From NCBI GenBank assembly GCA_964371585.1, contig CAYJMD010000002.1, forward strand, positions 62,001 through 126,000: a DNA stretch of 64,000 nucleotides, in the 5' to 3' direction. The stretch is from RGIG5057 sp964371585. Its GTDB lineage: Bacteria > Bacillota > Clostridia > TANB77 > CAG-465. Within the stretch, counting starts at the first letter, position 1. Each line of letters opens with the position of its first letter. The notes beneath the pieces are model-generated. The model did not search any database and had not been told where the DNA came from. It saw only the letters and a program-made list of their open reading frames with translations. The translations under genes were made by a program, and so were the position numbers. This document shows positions 34,989-43,598 of this stretch, piece after piece.

Positions 34989-35030
34989 AAAAATCAATAC
35001 TTGCAACCATGTACAAATATTGATTTTTTA
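34989..35030 (-). terminator. Terminator after the receiver-protein gene
   Basis: Arms AAAAATCAATA (34989-34999) and TATTGATTTTTT (35019-35030). On the minus strand the stem runs into T-rich sequence, about 50 bases past the stop at 35078. Confidence 0.65.
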
Positions 35031-35077
35031 ATATTTTTATTTTAAATTTAATATTATTTTGTTTTATTTATTATACT

Positions 35078-36112
35078 TTATTTCTTTTTAAGTACAAACA
35101 TTGCTGTATCGTCACTAACAACGAATTCTGTTTCCCCAAGTGTAATAGCTATATTTTTCAATATATTTACTCTATTAGCATCTAATCCTGCAACAGCTTG
35201 AGTTTCAACTTTAAAATACCAATTTAATTCGTCTTCTGTAAGTATAAATTCAATATCTTTATTTTCAATTTCATTTTCGGTAAGTCTCATAACAAGCTCT
35301 GCCATAACAAATATAATATCTGCTACTGGTCCAGAAATCACTGCTGTGTTTCTAAGCATAGATTTACAAGTTAGATTATATTCTTTTTCTCTAAGCTCAT
35401 TTACTAATATAATTTTTATAACTTCTACTATTTCAGAATCAGAAAAATAGTCATTAGTTTCTAAACTTGAACCCTTAATTATAGCTGTTAATATCTTATC
35501 AACTTTTTCTAAAGTCTCTTTATTTTGAGCATATGAATCTTTAAGTATATTTGCTTCTTGATCTGTAAGAACATGTTCTCTATTTTCTGTAATCATACTA
35601 GTAACTTCCATACTGGCTGCTATCGTAAGTAGATTTGATTTTAAACTAGAAGCAATAGCTGACATTATTTTACCAATAGCATTTGTTCTATATCTAGCTA
35701 TAGCAATTTCATTTTGTTGATTAAAAACTTTTACAGCTGACATTATTTGTAAATTTAATTTTCCCATACCTTCTGTCTTATCATGATAATTTTGTATATT
35801 TAATTTTTGCATCATCTCAACAGGTGGTTTTTGTCCTGAAAAACCAGTTTGAAGAATTATAATTAATTGCTTATTGAATTCTCTTACTTTATTTACCACT
35901 TCTTCTCCAGACATTTCTGGCATAAAATAATCTATAAGCATAATGTGATATTTCTCTTTAGCAAGCGCTTCTAGAGCCTCCATACCACTATTTACAATAG
36001 TGATATTATATCCTTTTGTTGTTAAATACATTTTTGCTATATCAATAAAATCTTGATCATCATCTACTAAAAGGATATTTAAATTTTTTATAATTTCTGA
36101 ATATTCTAACAT
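35078..36112 (-). CDS. Response-regulator receiver protein with a degenerate kinase-like C-terminal half
   Basis: 344 residues. Residues 10-125 form a receiver: acidic cluster VDDD at 16-19, phosphoacceptor Asp61 in LIDYFMPEMSG, Thr89 in LQTGFSG, Lys112 in YHDKTEG. The motif GFSGQKPPVEMMQKLNIQNYHDK marks a clostridial receiver subgroup. After a helix, residues about 140-344 look like a histidine-kinase dimerisation plus ATPase fold (AIGKIMSAIASSLKSNLLT, then MAELVMRLTENEIENKDIEF). They lack the phospho-accepting His and clear nucleotide boxes. It follows the propeller-like gene by 10 bases at the end of the PBP operon. Output unknown. Confidence 0.82.
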   Translation of the reverse strand: MLEYSEIIKNLNILLVDDDQDFIDIAKMYLTTKGYNITIVNSGMEALEALAKEKYHIMLIDYFMPEMSGEEVVNKVREFNKQLIIILQTGFSGQKPPVEMMQKLNIQNYHDKTEGMGKLNLQIMSAVKVFNQQNEIAIARYRTNAIGKIMSAIASSLKSNLLTIAASMEVTSMITENREHVLTDQEANILKDSYAQNKETLEKVDKILTAIIKGSSLETNDYFSDSEIVEVIKIILVNELREKEYNLTCKSMLRNTAVISGPVADIIFVMAELVMRLTENEIENKDIEFILTEDELNWYFKVETQAVAGLDANRVNILKNIAITLGETEFVVSDDTAMFVLKKK

Positions 36113-36122
36113 ATATTCCCCC

Positions 36123-37160
36123 CTATTTTATTTTAGTCCATACTATTACATTATCTTGAGTTTTCAGATATGCTGTATCATCTTTTATTGTTACAAACGA
36201 AACATAATCAGACAGTTTAGCTATTCTTTCATATGGATTTTCACTAGTTATATCAAGAATATATGTTGGATAAACTAAGTATACACTTGTATTATCACTA
36301 TACCAAGATACAATATCTGAGTCTGTCATAGTCATAGTATCTACAATTTTATTTTTATACACTTTATAGATAATTGATTTATCCTCAGTATTTATAAAAT
36401 AAATATTATCATCTAAATCAGTACCTATAATTTCTACATCTGTTTTAAATAAACTCTGTTTATAATTTTGATAATATAAATCACCTGAAGTAGTTGTATA
36501 ATATAACCTATCTGTATGTTTTAGTGAAACTAAATTGTTTATTGTTTTTCCAGAAGTTATTCTAGAAACATTATTAAACAAATCTATTTTATATGCTATA
36601 TCACTTGTATATATACCACTTTGAGTTTCTATATTTAGATATATCATATTTATTATAGGAGATGCTTCAAGCTCTTTTATTTTGCTAAAATTAGTTACAT
36701 TAATACTTGTATACTCTATAACTCTTTTAGAGGATATATCATAAGTATTTAATTGTAATTTTGTTGTACTACCAGTCTTTTTTTCTGTAAAGTATAAAAT
36801 CAGATTTTTATCATATAGTAAGTTATAATATGTTATATTTAAATCTTCATCTACCGTATCTATTACTTCTTTTTCATCTAAACTTGCAATTTTAATATTA
36901 CCATCTTCTAAGTATGTATAATATTTATTATTATACGAAAACTGAATACTATTCATATTATCTGTTATTTCGATACTATCTGAAGTCGTTATAGTAGTAC
37001 TTGAAAATACAGCCTGCGGACCACTTGATTTAATATCACTTGAGTTATTTACTTTATATATTAAATCATCTAATATTCTAAGTGCTATAGCAGTAATAAA
37101 TACTCCAAGTATCATAAATATTATAAGCCATTTAAAGAATTTTTTTAATTTAGTTTTCAT
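36123..37160 (-). CDS. Membrane-anchored extracytoplasmic protein, probable beta-propeller
   Basis: 345 residues from the ATG at 37158-37160, with GAGGTG 8 bases upstream. It overlaps the end of the glycosidase gene by 11 bases. Short basic start, one membrane helix (about 9-31), a Ser/Thr-rich linker, and then repeated strand blocks with Tyr/Asp turns (YYTYLEDGNIKIASLD, NLILYFTEKK, DRLYYTTTSGDLYYQNY, DNIYFINTEDKSIIYK), as in DUF5050-like propellers. No catalytic motif. Family uncertain. It likely senses or scaffolds at the outer face next to PBP1A. Confidence 0.78.
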   Translation of the reverse strand: MKTKLKKFFKWLIIFMILGVFITAIALRILDDLIYKVNNSSDIKSSGPQAVFSSTTITTSDSIEITDNMNSIQFSYNNKYYTYLEDGNIKIASLDEKEVIDTVDEDLNITYYNLLYDKNLILYFTEKKTGSTTKLQLNTYDISSKRVIEYTSINVTNFSKIKELEASPIINMIYLNIETQSGIYTSDIAYKIDLFNNVSRITSGKTINNLVSLKHTDRLYYTTTSGDLYYQNYKQSLFKTDVEIIGTDLDDNIYFINTEDKSIIYKVYKNKIVDTMTMTDSDIVSWYSDNTSVYLVYPTYILDITSENPYERIAKLSDYVSFVTIKDDTAYLKTQDNVIVWTKIK

Positions 37161-38139
37161 CAGCTGGCACCTCATCTACTACTGGATTAACGATAAATGC
37201 ACACGGTACATATCTTTCACCCATAATATCACTTGGACTATTTACAACTTCATTGTTATAAACCATAGTTGTAGAAGCTCCACCATCTAAATTAAATGCA
37301 TTATATGCTCCATATTGAAGTAAAATATCTTGTACATTTTTAAGTGTTGCACCTATACTTCCAGTTTGTCTACCATCTATTGTAAGTAGTAATATAGTTC
37401 CATCTTTAGTTTGAGCAATTGCTGTTCTTGGCTGTATTCCCCAACCACCATCAGAACCACTTGAAATTGTTGGCATACCATTAATTATTATAGTTGGTCC
37501 AAATGCAACTGCATCTTCAACATTCTTAGTAGCTAATGTTTTGTATGAAATAGAGTTAGAAACAATAAGTTTATCATCTGCATCTATTCCAACAACACGA
37601 TAATTGGTATATGTTGTACCCGAAAGTAATTCTGTATCTATCATAAGTAAATCACTAGGTTTACCACCTGTTCCAAGAGCATCATCTTGGAACCCACCAG
37701 CATTGATTCCTGCTATAGCTCCATAATGTTCAACTATTTGTGAAGTTGTAGCTCCCACTTCTCCAAGTCTTGGAGCTACTGCCAGCTCAACTCTTGAAGG
37801 ATCATTTACTATGAGTAATTTACCTGTATATGTACTAGATGAAATATCAATTAATTCCATCCCACTTAAATCTTTTGATTTATCAATTTCTATATCACTT
37901 AAATTTTGATCAGCTATATCTTCGATTGGTCTATTTTTAGCAAGAATACTCTCAATCTCTTCATCACTTAAAAACCATGTAGCAAAATATTGTTGAGTCA
38001 TCGTAGTCATCGCTGTAGTAACAATCATCTCTTTAACATGAGTGAAAGGGCCATAATATATGAGCCCTATCGCTACTAAAGGTATATATATAATCTGAAA
38101 AAGAATAAATAATATAGTTATTTTAATTACTTTTTTCAT
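37150..38139 (-). CDS. Phosphodiester glycosidase (NAGPA-domain) envelope protein
   Basis: 329 residues: N-terminal membrane anchor (about 5-30) and an outer NAGPA domain (about 95-315). Motifs: GINAGGFQDD, QPRTAIAQTKDGT, LLTIDGRQTGSIGATL, NLDGGASTTMVYN, all typical of the phosphodiester glycosidase family related to GlcNAc-1-phosphodiester alpha-N-acetylglucosaminidase and exopolysaccharide proteins. It probably trims phosphodiester-linked sugars on wall glycopolymers. It lies 85 bases downstream of pbp1A. Confidence 0.9.
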   Translation of the reverse strand: MKKVIKITILFILFQIIYIPLVAIGLIYYGPFTHVKEMIVTTAMTTMTQQYFATWFLSDEEIESILAKNRPIEDIADQNLSDIEIDKSKDLSGMELIDISSSTYTGKLLIVNDPSRVELAVAPRLGEVGATTSQIVEHYGAIAGINAGGFQDDALGTGGKPSDLLMIDTELLSGTTYTNYRVVGIDADDKLIVSNSISYKTLATKNVEDAVAFGPTIIINGMPTISSGSDGGWGIQPRTAIAQTKDGTILLLTIDGRQTGSIGATLKNVQDILLQYGAYNAFNLDGGASTTMVYNNEVVNSPSDIMGERYVPCAFIVNPVVDEVPADEN

Positions 38140-38224
38140 TATTCAACCCCTATTAATCCTATTAAAATATTTTATTTTTTTAATACTATTTTAATATCAT
38201 CTTAATACTATTTAATATTACTTT

Positions 38225-40699
38225 TTAATATATATCTACTGATCCATCTGGATTTTCTGGATCTGTTGTGCCTCCTGGATTTTCTGGATCAACTGTTCCA
38301 CCTGGATTTTCTGGATCTTCAGGTGTTTCCGGTTCACCAGTATTATCAGCATTATGCACTGTACATGTTTCTGTTGGAAGCATATATGTCCAATCTCTTG
38401 GAAGAGTATGTGGAACATAGTCTCTTGTTATAAACGACATTTGTTCTGTAGCAAAACAGAATTCATTAGCAAGAAGTTTTGTTTCACTACATATTTCTAC
38501 TGTTTTATGAACTGTACATTCCTGAGTTGGAACAGTTCCAGATTTGAATATATCATAATGTGTTCTATCTCCTCTTGGATCAGTTCTACAAGCATCAGTT
38601 GCAACATGACCTGAATCTCTACAGATAGGAGCAGTTACAAATCCACCTGGATTAGTAAAATCTTTAACAGGAAGCTCTTCATGTATTCTATCCATTACAT
38701 TATCATAAACAACAATTGCTGTATACGGATAAGAACCAATTCCTTTTCTCCAACCTATTTTTTCATTTACATCATAACCATTCCATACTGCTGCAGTGTA
38801 ATATGGAGTATAACCTACAAACCATTGATCATAGTCATCATTTGTATTACCAGTTTTACCTGCACTTGGCATATTACCTATTTTTACATAACCAGAAGCT
38901 GTACCACCACCAGTTATAACACCCTCAAGCACATCTGTAAGCATATATGCTGTCTGTTCACTCATTGCTCTATTTGTTACTGTTTCTGTCGCTAGTATTA
39001 CATTACCATCTTTATCTTTTACTTCTGAATATAGTTTTGGTTCAATATGTACACCACCATTTGCTATAGTTGAGTATGCATTTGCCATTTCAAGCACTGT
39101 GAATCCATAAGTTACACCACCTAAAGCAAGTGATGCCATATTTTTATCAGCTTCAACTAAACTTTCAAGTCCTGTATTTTTAGCAAAATTATATGCATAT
39201 TCTATTCCAGCAAGCATTGTTGCTCTTAAAGCTGGTAGATTCATTGATTTAGTAAGTGCTTCTCTTGCTGTTACATAACCATTGAAATATCCATAGTAGT
39301 TTTTAGGGTTATATGTTCCATAAGGAAGTGGAGAATCATCAAGTCCCATTCCTGGAGCAAGTACTCCTTGTTCAAATGCTGGTCCATATGCACCAAGTGG
39401 TTTCATAGTAGAACCAGGTTGTCTTTTGAATAAGTCTGATGTTGCTCTGTTTAAAGAAAGTGCTCCTTCTTTTTCATCTGCTCCACCAATAAGTGCCACA
39501 ACATCACCTGTTGTATGATCCATAACAACCATTGCTGATTGCATAAAATCACCATCTGAATCTTCATAGAATAATGTTGCATTGTCATATTCTTCGTCAA
39601 CTATTTGTTGAATACTACTATCTTGTGTTGTATATATATGTAATCCACCTGTGAATAACATTTGTTGTGCAACACCTTTATCTATACCTTTTTGTTCCAT
39701 TAAATCTTCTAAAACTTGTTCATATACTGCATCTACAAAATATGTTTGAGTTTCTTCACTTATTGCTGTATTACCTTTTTCAAATACAAGTTCATATGCT
39801 AAAGCTTCATCATACTCTTCCTGAGTTATTTTTTCAAGTTCAAACATTTTTGCAAGAACATTTTTTTGTCTAGTTATTAAATTTTCTTTTGATTCGTCTG
39901 AACTATATGGATTTGTTTTACTAGGCAATTGTATCATCGCTGCAAGAGCTGCAGATTCAGCTATATTTAATTCTTTAGCTGATTTAGCAAAATAATAATC
40001 TGAAGCAAGTTCAACACCATATTTTCCTCCACCTAAATAAACAGTATTTAAGTATGAAGTTATTATTTCATCTTTTTCAAGTTTAGATTCAAGCTCGATT
40101 GCTCTATACCATTCTCTAACTTTTCTTTGCCATTCTTGTTCTTTATCTTGAGTTGTTTGTTTAACAAGCTGCTGAGTTATAGTACTTCCACCAAAATCAG
40201 CATCTCCACCTGAAGCGACAAATGAAAGTACTGCTGCAAGTGTTCTTTGAATATCAACACCACTATGTTCATAATATCTTTCATCTTCAATAGATATAAC
40301 TGCATCTATCAGTGATTGTGGAATATCTTCATAGTCTAGTGCTACTCTACTTTCTGTGTCATAGAAAGCACCTATTTGGTTTCCTTCATCATCATAAACA
40401 AATGAAGTAAGTCTAAGAGTTTTTAAATCTTCAAGAGGTATACTACTTGTTTCATTTATAATACTATAAATTACACCAAAAGCTATACCTGCTCCAATAA
40501 CTGCAAGTGCAAGCATCGTAAATATAAATATTTTTAAAACTCTAAACCAAACCTTTTTCTTAGATTTAGTTTTAACTTTTTTTCCTGTTTTTTCATCTTT
40601 TTTTACATTTTCTTTAGTAATTTTTTTATCATTCTTTTTCATTTTATTTTTTTCTCCTTTGGGAGATTTTAGGCTTCTTCTCATTTTTTCTTTATCCAT
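38225..40699 (-). CDS. Class A penicillin-binding protein (PBP1A type)
   Basis: 824 residues from the ATG at 40697-40699, with AGGTGA upstream; nine extra codons before it lack a site. A highly basic cytoplasmic tail (about 1-50, runs of Lys) and a membrane helix (about 55-80). The GT51 glycosyltransferase has EDERYYEHSG and GGSTITQQLVKQ. The transpeptidase has STMK in RQPGSTMKPLG and KTGNTNDDYDQWFVG. After it comes a Cys-containing tail (CRDSGHVATDACRTDPRG, ECTVHKTVEIC) and a Pro/Glu/Asn/Gly repeat end. It polymerises and cross-links peptidoglycan. First gene of the envelope module. Confidence 0.96.
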   Translation of the reverse strand: MDKEKMRRSLKSPKGEKNKMKKNDKKITKENVKKDEKTGKKVKTKSKKKVWFRVLKIFIFTMLALAVIGAGIAFGVIYSIINETSSIPLEDLKTLRLTSFVYDDEGNQIGAFYDTESRVALDYEDIPQSLIDAVISIEDERYYEHSGVDIQRTLAAVLSFVASGGDADFGGSTITQQLVKQTTQDKEQEWQRKVREWYRAIELESKLEKDEIITSYLNTVYLGGGKYGVELASDYYFAKSAKELNIAESAALAAMIQLPSKTNPYSSDESKENLITRQKNVLAKMFELEKITQEEYDEALAYELVFEKGNTAISEETQTYFVDAVYEQVLEDLMEQKGIDKGVAQQMLFTGGLHIYTTQDSSIQQIVDEEYDNATLFYEDSDGDFMQSAMVVMDHTTGDVVALIGGADEKEGALSLNRATSDLFKRQPGSTMKPLGAYGPAFEQGVLAPGMGLDDSPLPYGTYNPKNYYGYFNGYVTAREALTKSMNLPALRATMLAGIEYAYNFAKNTGLESLVEADKNMASLALGGVTYGFTVLEMANAYSTIANGGVHIEPKLYSEVKDKDGNVILATETVTNRAMSEQTAYMLTDVLEGVITGGGTASGYVKIGNMPSAGKTGNTNDDYDQWFVGYTPYYTAAVWNGYDVNEKIGWRKGIGSYPYTAIVVYDNVMDRIHEELPVKDFTNPGGFVTAPICRDSGHVATDACRTDPRGDRTHYDIFKSGTVPTQECTVHKTVEICSETKLLANEFCFATEQMSFITRDYVPHTLPRDWTYMLPTETCTVHNADNTGEPETPEDPENPGGTVDPENPGGTTDPENPDGSVDIY
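38228..38330 (-). repeat. Nine-residue tandem repeat at the PBP1A C-terminus
   Basis: Three degenerate 27-base repeats encode PENPGGTVD, PENPGGTTD and PENPDGSVD, preceded by a related PETPEDPE stretch. Such acidic Pro/Gly tails are thought to cross or contact the wall; copy number could vary by slippage. Confidence 0.8.
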
Positions 40700-40737
40700 T
40701 CTTTCACCTCGCTGGTAGATTACCAAATTGTACTAAT

Positions 40738-40766
40738 ATTATACCATTAAACAATTTCAAGTGCAA
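40738..40766 (-). promoter_or_regulatory. Sigma-A promoter of the PBP1A operon
   Basis: Minus strand TTGCAC (40761-40766), 17-base spacer, TATAAT (40738-40743). Confidence 0.65.
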
Positions 40767-40817
40767 TAGCTTTTATATTAATTTTAGTTTATTACCACAC
40801 TTTAGCAGTAATGATAA

Positions 40818-40853
40818 GATACCTATAAGCACAATACGTGCTTATAGGTATCT
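40818..40853. terminator. Perfect 16-base inverted repeat at the end of the polysaccharide cluster
   Basis: Arms AGATACCTATAAGCAC (40818-40833) and GTGCTTATAGGTATCT (40838-40853), 4-base loop. It is 50 bases past the gtrA-like stop. It lacks a clear U-run on the minus strand, so it may be a terminator of unusual kind, an RNA processing stem or a protein site. Confidence 0.55.
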
Positions 40854-40901
40854 ATTAATATTTTTACATAAATTTGTTTTAATATGTAATAAATTTTATT
40901 T

Positions 40902-41372
40902 TTAATTCTTTTTAAAAACAATTAATTTACTAATAAAATAATTTAAAACTATTACTATAATATTTGCAACTATTTTAATAATCACATCATTTATTAGTAG
41001 TATAGATACTCCAACAAACATAACTGCCATATCTATACCAAGAGAAAATAATCTTGCAACAACAAACTTTGTAAATTGTGATATTTTATCTTTAATACTT
41101 ACCGTTTCATCTTGAAAAACAAATTTACTATTTGTGATATAAGCAAATAATATAGATAAAATCCAAGCTATAACATTACTTATCATGTAATCAATATTAA
41201 ATACTGTTGTTAACAAATAATAAGATACAATATTCACTACTGTAGTAAGTACACCAAATAGTAAGTAAAGCCATATTTCTCTTTTGCTATAGTATAATTT
41301 ATTTAAAGGTTTTAATAAATTATTTGATGTGCAAAAATCAACCATTTTATCTATGATATTTTTATTTTCCAT
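40902..41372 (-). CDS. GtrA-like membrane protein
   Basis: 156 residues from the ATG at 41370-41372, with AGAGG about 10 bases upstream. It overlaps the preceding GT32 gene by 11 bases. Four membrane helices (LYLLFGVLTTVVNIVSYYLL, VIAWILSILFAYITNSKFVF, then two more) match the GtrA family, proposed to flip or stabilise lipid-linked sugars. A GtrB-type glycosyltransferase lies three genes upstream, the usual functional partner. Last gene of the cluster. Confidence 0.88.
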   Translation of the reverse strand: MENKNIIDKMVDFCTSNNLLKPLNKLYYSKREIWLYLLFGVLTTVVNIVSYYLLTTVFNIDYMISNVIAWILSILFAYITNSKFVFQDETVSIKDKISQFTKFVVARLFSLGIDMAVMFVGVSILLINDVIIKIVANIIVIVLNYFISKLIVFKKN

Positions 41373-42156
41373 TATTAGCAACCTCTTTACTTTTTTTATT
41401 TCCAAACATTTTATTTTTAAGTTTTTTTATTCTTCTATTAATTGCAAGACAAATATCAATAACTTTAACCATAAATCTCATATTCCTACGTATAAAGAAC
41501 ATTTTAATTTGTTCTTGCTTACTTGTCCATGTTGCATCAAAATGATGAATCATACATGTATTTTCTGTAAATACATTATTTTGAAAATCATAACTTAGTG
41601 GATAAAAATATTCTCTTGGATATATAACAATATTTCCGTCATCTAATTTTTGAATATCATTTGACTCTTTATCAAGACCATATTCTAATAACTTTGAAGT
41701 TATTTGCGCCGGTATTGTAACAGAATATATATTTTCTTTATCAAATTTATCAAGCGAGTCATAGGAATCAATCATTTTTTTTATAAAAGAATTATGTTTC
41801 TCTTTTGCATATATTATAGCGGCATTTACAAGTTTAGAATCCTCTATTCCTAAAAACAGATTATCTTCTAATAGTTTTGATATATCTTTTGTAATTTCCA
41901 TGTCTGTATCTAAATATATGCCACCATGTTCATAAACACCTTTAAGTCTTGCATAATCTGCCACAAAAGCCCACTTTTTATTTTCATAGGCTTCTTTAAC
42001 AAATTTGTTAGAAGTTAAATCTACATTCTCTTCATTCCATAGTTTAATCTCATAATCTGGTAAGTATTTTTTCCAACTTTCCATACATTTAAGTGTTAAC
42101 TTAGATAATGGCTTTGGTCCAAACCAGCAATAATGAATTATTTTTTCTGTATTCAT
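41362..42156 (-). CDS. Glycosyltransferase with GT32-type DXD domain
   Basis: 264 residues. IPKIIHYCWFG-like start (IIHYCWFGPKPLS), then VADYARLKGVYEHGGIYLDTDMEI with the metal-binding DTD near residues 80-84, and the conserved end YFYPLSYDFQNNVFTENTCMIHHF. These are the hallmarks of the capsular and mannosyl GT32 (OCH1-like) family. The sugar cannot be read from sequence. An internal promoter (42200-42227) precedes it, so it and gtrA may be expressed separately from the rest of the cluster. Confidence 0.92.
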   Translation of the reverse strand: MNTEKIIHYCWFGPKPLSKLTLKCMESWKKYLPDYEIKLWNEENVDLTSNKFVKEAYENKKWAFVADYARLKGVYEHGGIYLDTDMEITKDISKLLEDNLFLGIEDSKLVNAAIIYAKEKHNSFIKKMIDSYDSLDKFDKENIYSVTIPAQITSKLLEYGLDKESNDIQKLDDGNIVIYPREYFYPLSYDFQNNVFTENTCMIHHFDATWTSKQEQIKMFFIRRNMRFMVKVIDICLAINRRIKKLKNKMFGNKKSKEVANNGK

Positions 42157-42170
42157 TTTCCCCTCCTAAT

Positions 42171-42236
42171 TATATTTAGTTTTAAAATTAATTTAGTATA
42201 TTATAACATAATCATATTTTTTGTCAACTAAATATA
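42171..42236. repeat. Inverted repeat flanking the internal promoter of the polysaccharide cluster
   Basis: Perfect 11-base arms TATATTTAGTT (42171-42181) and AACTAAATATA (42226-42236), 44 bases apart. The distal arm touches the -35 hexamer of the promoter between them, compatible with a regulator pair or with a long RNA stem. Confidence 0.5.
42200..42227 (-). promoter_or_regulatory. Internal sigma-A promoter for the GT32-gtrA pair
   Basis: Minus strand TTGACA (42222-42227), 16-base spacer, TATAAT (42200-42205). Confidence 0.75.
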
Positions 42237-42243
42237 GTATTAG

Positions 42244-43581
42244 TTATTCTCTAACAAGAGTTATAGAATTAACTTCAAAAACAGCTGATAACATTACATT
42301 AATCCAGTGCTCATTATCTTCTACTATATCTTCATATGGCACAAATACTCTTCCCTCGATTCCTATTCTATTTCCATATATAATAACATCTTGAATACCT
42401 TCTTCTTTTTGTCTTAATATTTCTGCATCTCTTGCTTCTATTAAGGTATTAATATTACTTAATTCTTTATAGTATACTGTATAATTATATCCAACAAGTA
42501 CAAGAACTGCTATTAATATTGTAATACAAGATATATTAAAAAATTTTATTTTGTAATTAATATGATTGAAGATAATACCTACAGTTATAACTGCAAATGT
42601 TACTATACCATACCAACTTCTAAGTGGAAATGATGGTGAAAGTACCATTGCATATGTTGCTGCAAATGCTCCAAAAGCATAGATTAAATGCATATTGAAT
42701 TTTATTTTTTCTTTAATTGACATTTGATATACAATGTATAATCCCAGTGCAAGTATCATAGGAACCGCAAGAATATCTAACGCTTGATATGATATATCAA
42801 AGAATTTTGTTATAATAGATGCTTCATCATTTACTATCTCTGATCTTACAAAATTTCCTGGTGCAATAACCATAACCACAAATCCAAGTAAGCAACCTAT
42901 AAAACCAAGTATAGTCCAAAGTGGTAATTTTTTATAATATATTTTACATAGACCAAGTATTACAAAAACTACTGCAGCAGCCGCTGCACCTGTATTTTCA
43001 TTAGTCCATCCAGCTAATATACCAAGTATAGTTATTATAACCATTCCAAATGGTGTATTTAAAAATTTTATTTTTTCTCCAGCTAAATGCATTCTAAATG
43101 GAAGTAAAAATGCAAGTATAAATGAAAATCCCCACATATAATTTATAGCACCTGTAAGCCATATATTTGTTTCCCATAATATAGGCTGAGCTATAACATA
43201 AAGTAATGTCATTATCATAAGTAACAGATTATTAATTTTAAATTTACCAGTTACATTTAGATACATAAGTAATATAGTTATAACAAAAACCACTGAATTT
43301 GCTATGTTAAATATCATTTTAGGTGCCATTAGAAATAATTGTACAATAAAATGTACTACACTTCTTCCTCCCCAAGTAAAATAATGTTCTACTTGAGAAA
43401 CTACTATATCCCATACATTTTCCACTAAGTCAAATGTACTATATATAAATTTATATGAATAATCATCTGCTGAATAAGGAGCATTAATATTTAATAGTAG
43501 CATTAATATAAACGAAACTATTAAAATACCTCCAAATAAAATTTTACTTTCATTATTTAATATCTTTTTTATCTTTTCCAC
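42244..43581 (-). CDS. DUF6056-type polytopic membrane protein
   Basis: 445 residues with about ten membrane helices. It starts at a GTG 6 bases after GGGAGG. Features: NAPYSADDYSYKF in the first outer loop, a WGGRSVVHF stretch, NIWLTGAINYMWGF and GWTNENTGAAAA. These are the conserved positions of DUF6056 proteins, which look like GT-C-fold lipid-linked sugar transferases; the acidic pair after the first helix would be the active site. The activity is inferred. Next to the GtrB-like gene, consistent with addition of a side sugar from a polyprenyl carrier. Confidence 0.82.
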   Translation of the reverse strand: MEKIKKILNNESKILFGGILIVSFILMLLLNINAPYSADDYSYKFIYSTFDLVENVWDIVVSQVEHYFTWGGRSVVHFIVQLFLMAPKMIFNIANSVVFVITILLMYLNVTGKFKINNLLLMIMTLLYVIAQPILWETNIWLTGAINYMWGFSFILAFLLPFRMHLAGEKIKFLNTPFGMVIITILGILAGWTNENTGAAAAAVVFVILGLCKIYYKKLPLWTILGFIGCLLGFVVMVIAPGNFVRSEIVNDEASIITKFFDISYQALDILAVPMILALGLYIVYQMSIKEKIKFNMHLIYAFGAFAATYAMVLSPSFPLRSWYGIVTFAVITVGIIFNHINYKIKFFNISCITILIAVLVLVGYNYTVYYKELSNINTLIEARDAEILRQKEEGIQDVIIYGNRIGIEGRVFVPYEDIVEDNEHWINVMLSAVFEVNSITLVRE

Positions 43582-43598
43582 AATATCCTCCCTAATAA

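Noticed and set aside
38236..38418. Minus-strand ORF of 60 codons in another frame of the PBP1A tail
   Set aside because: It is the repeat region of PBP1A read out of frame (IQKIQ repeats), without a start site.
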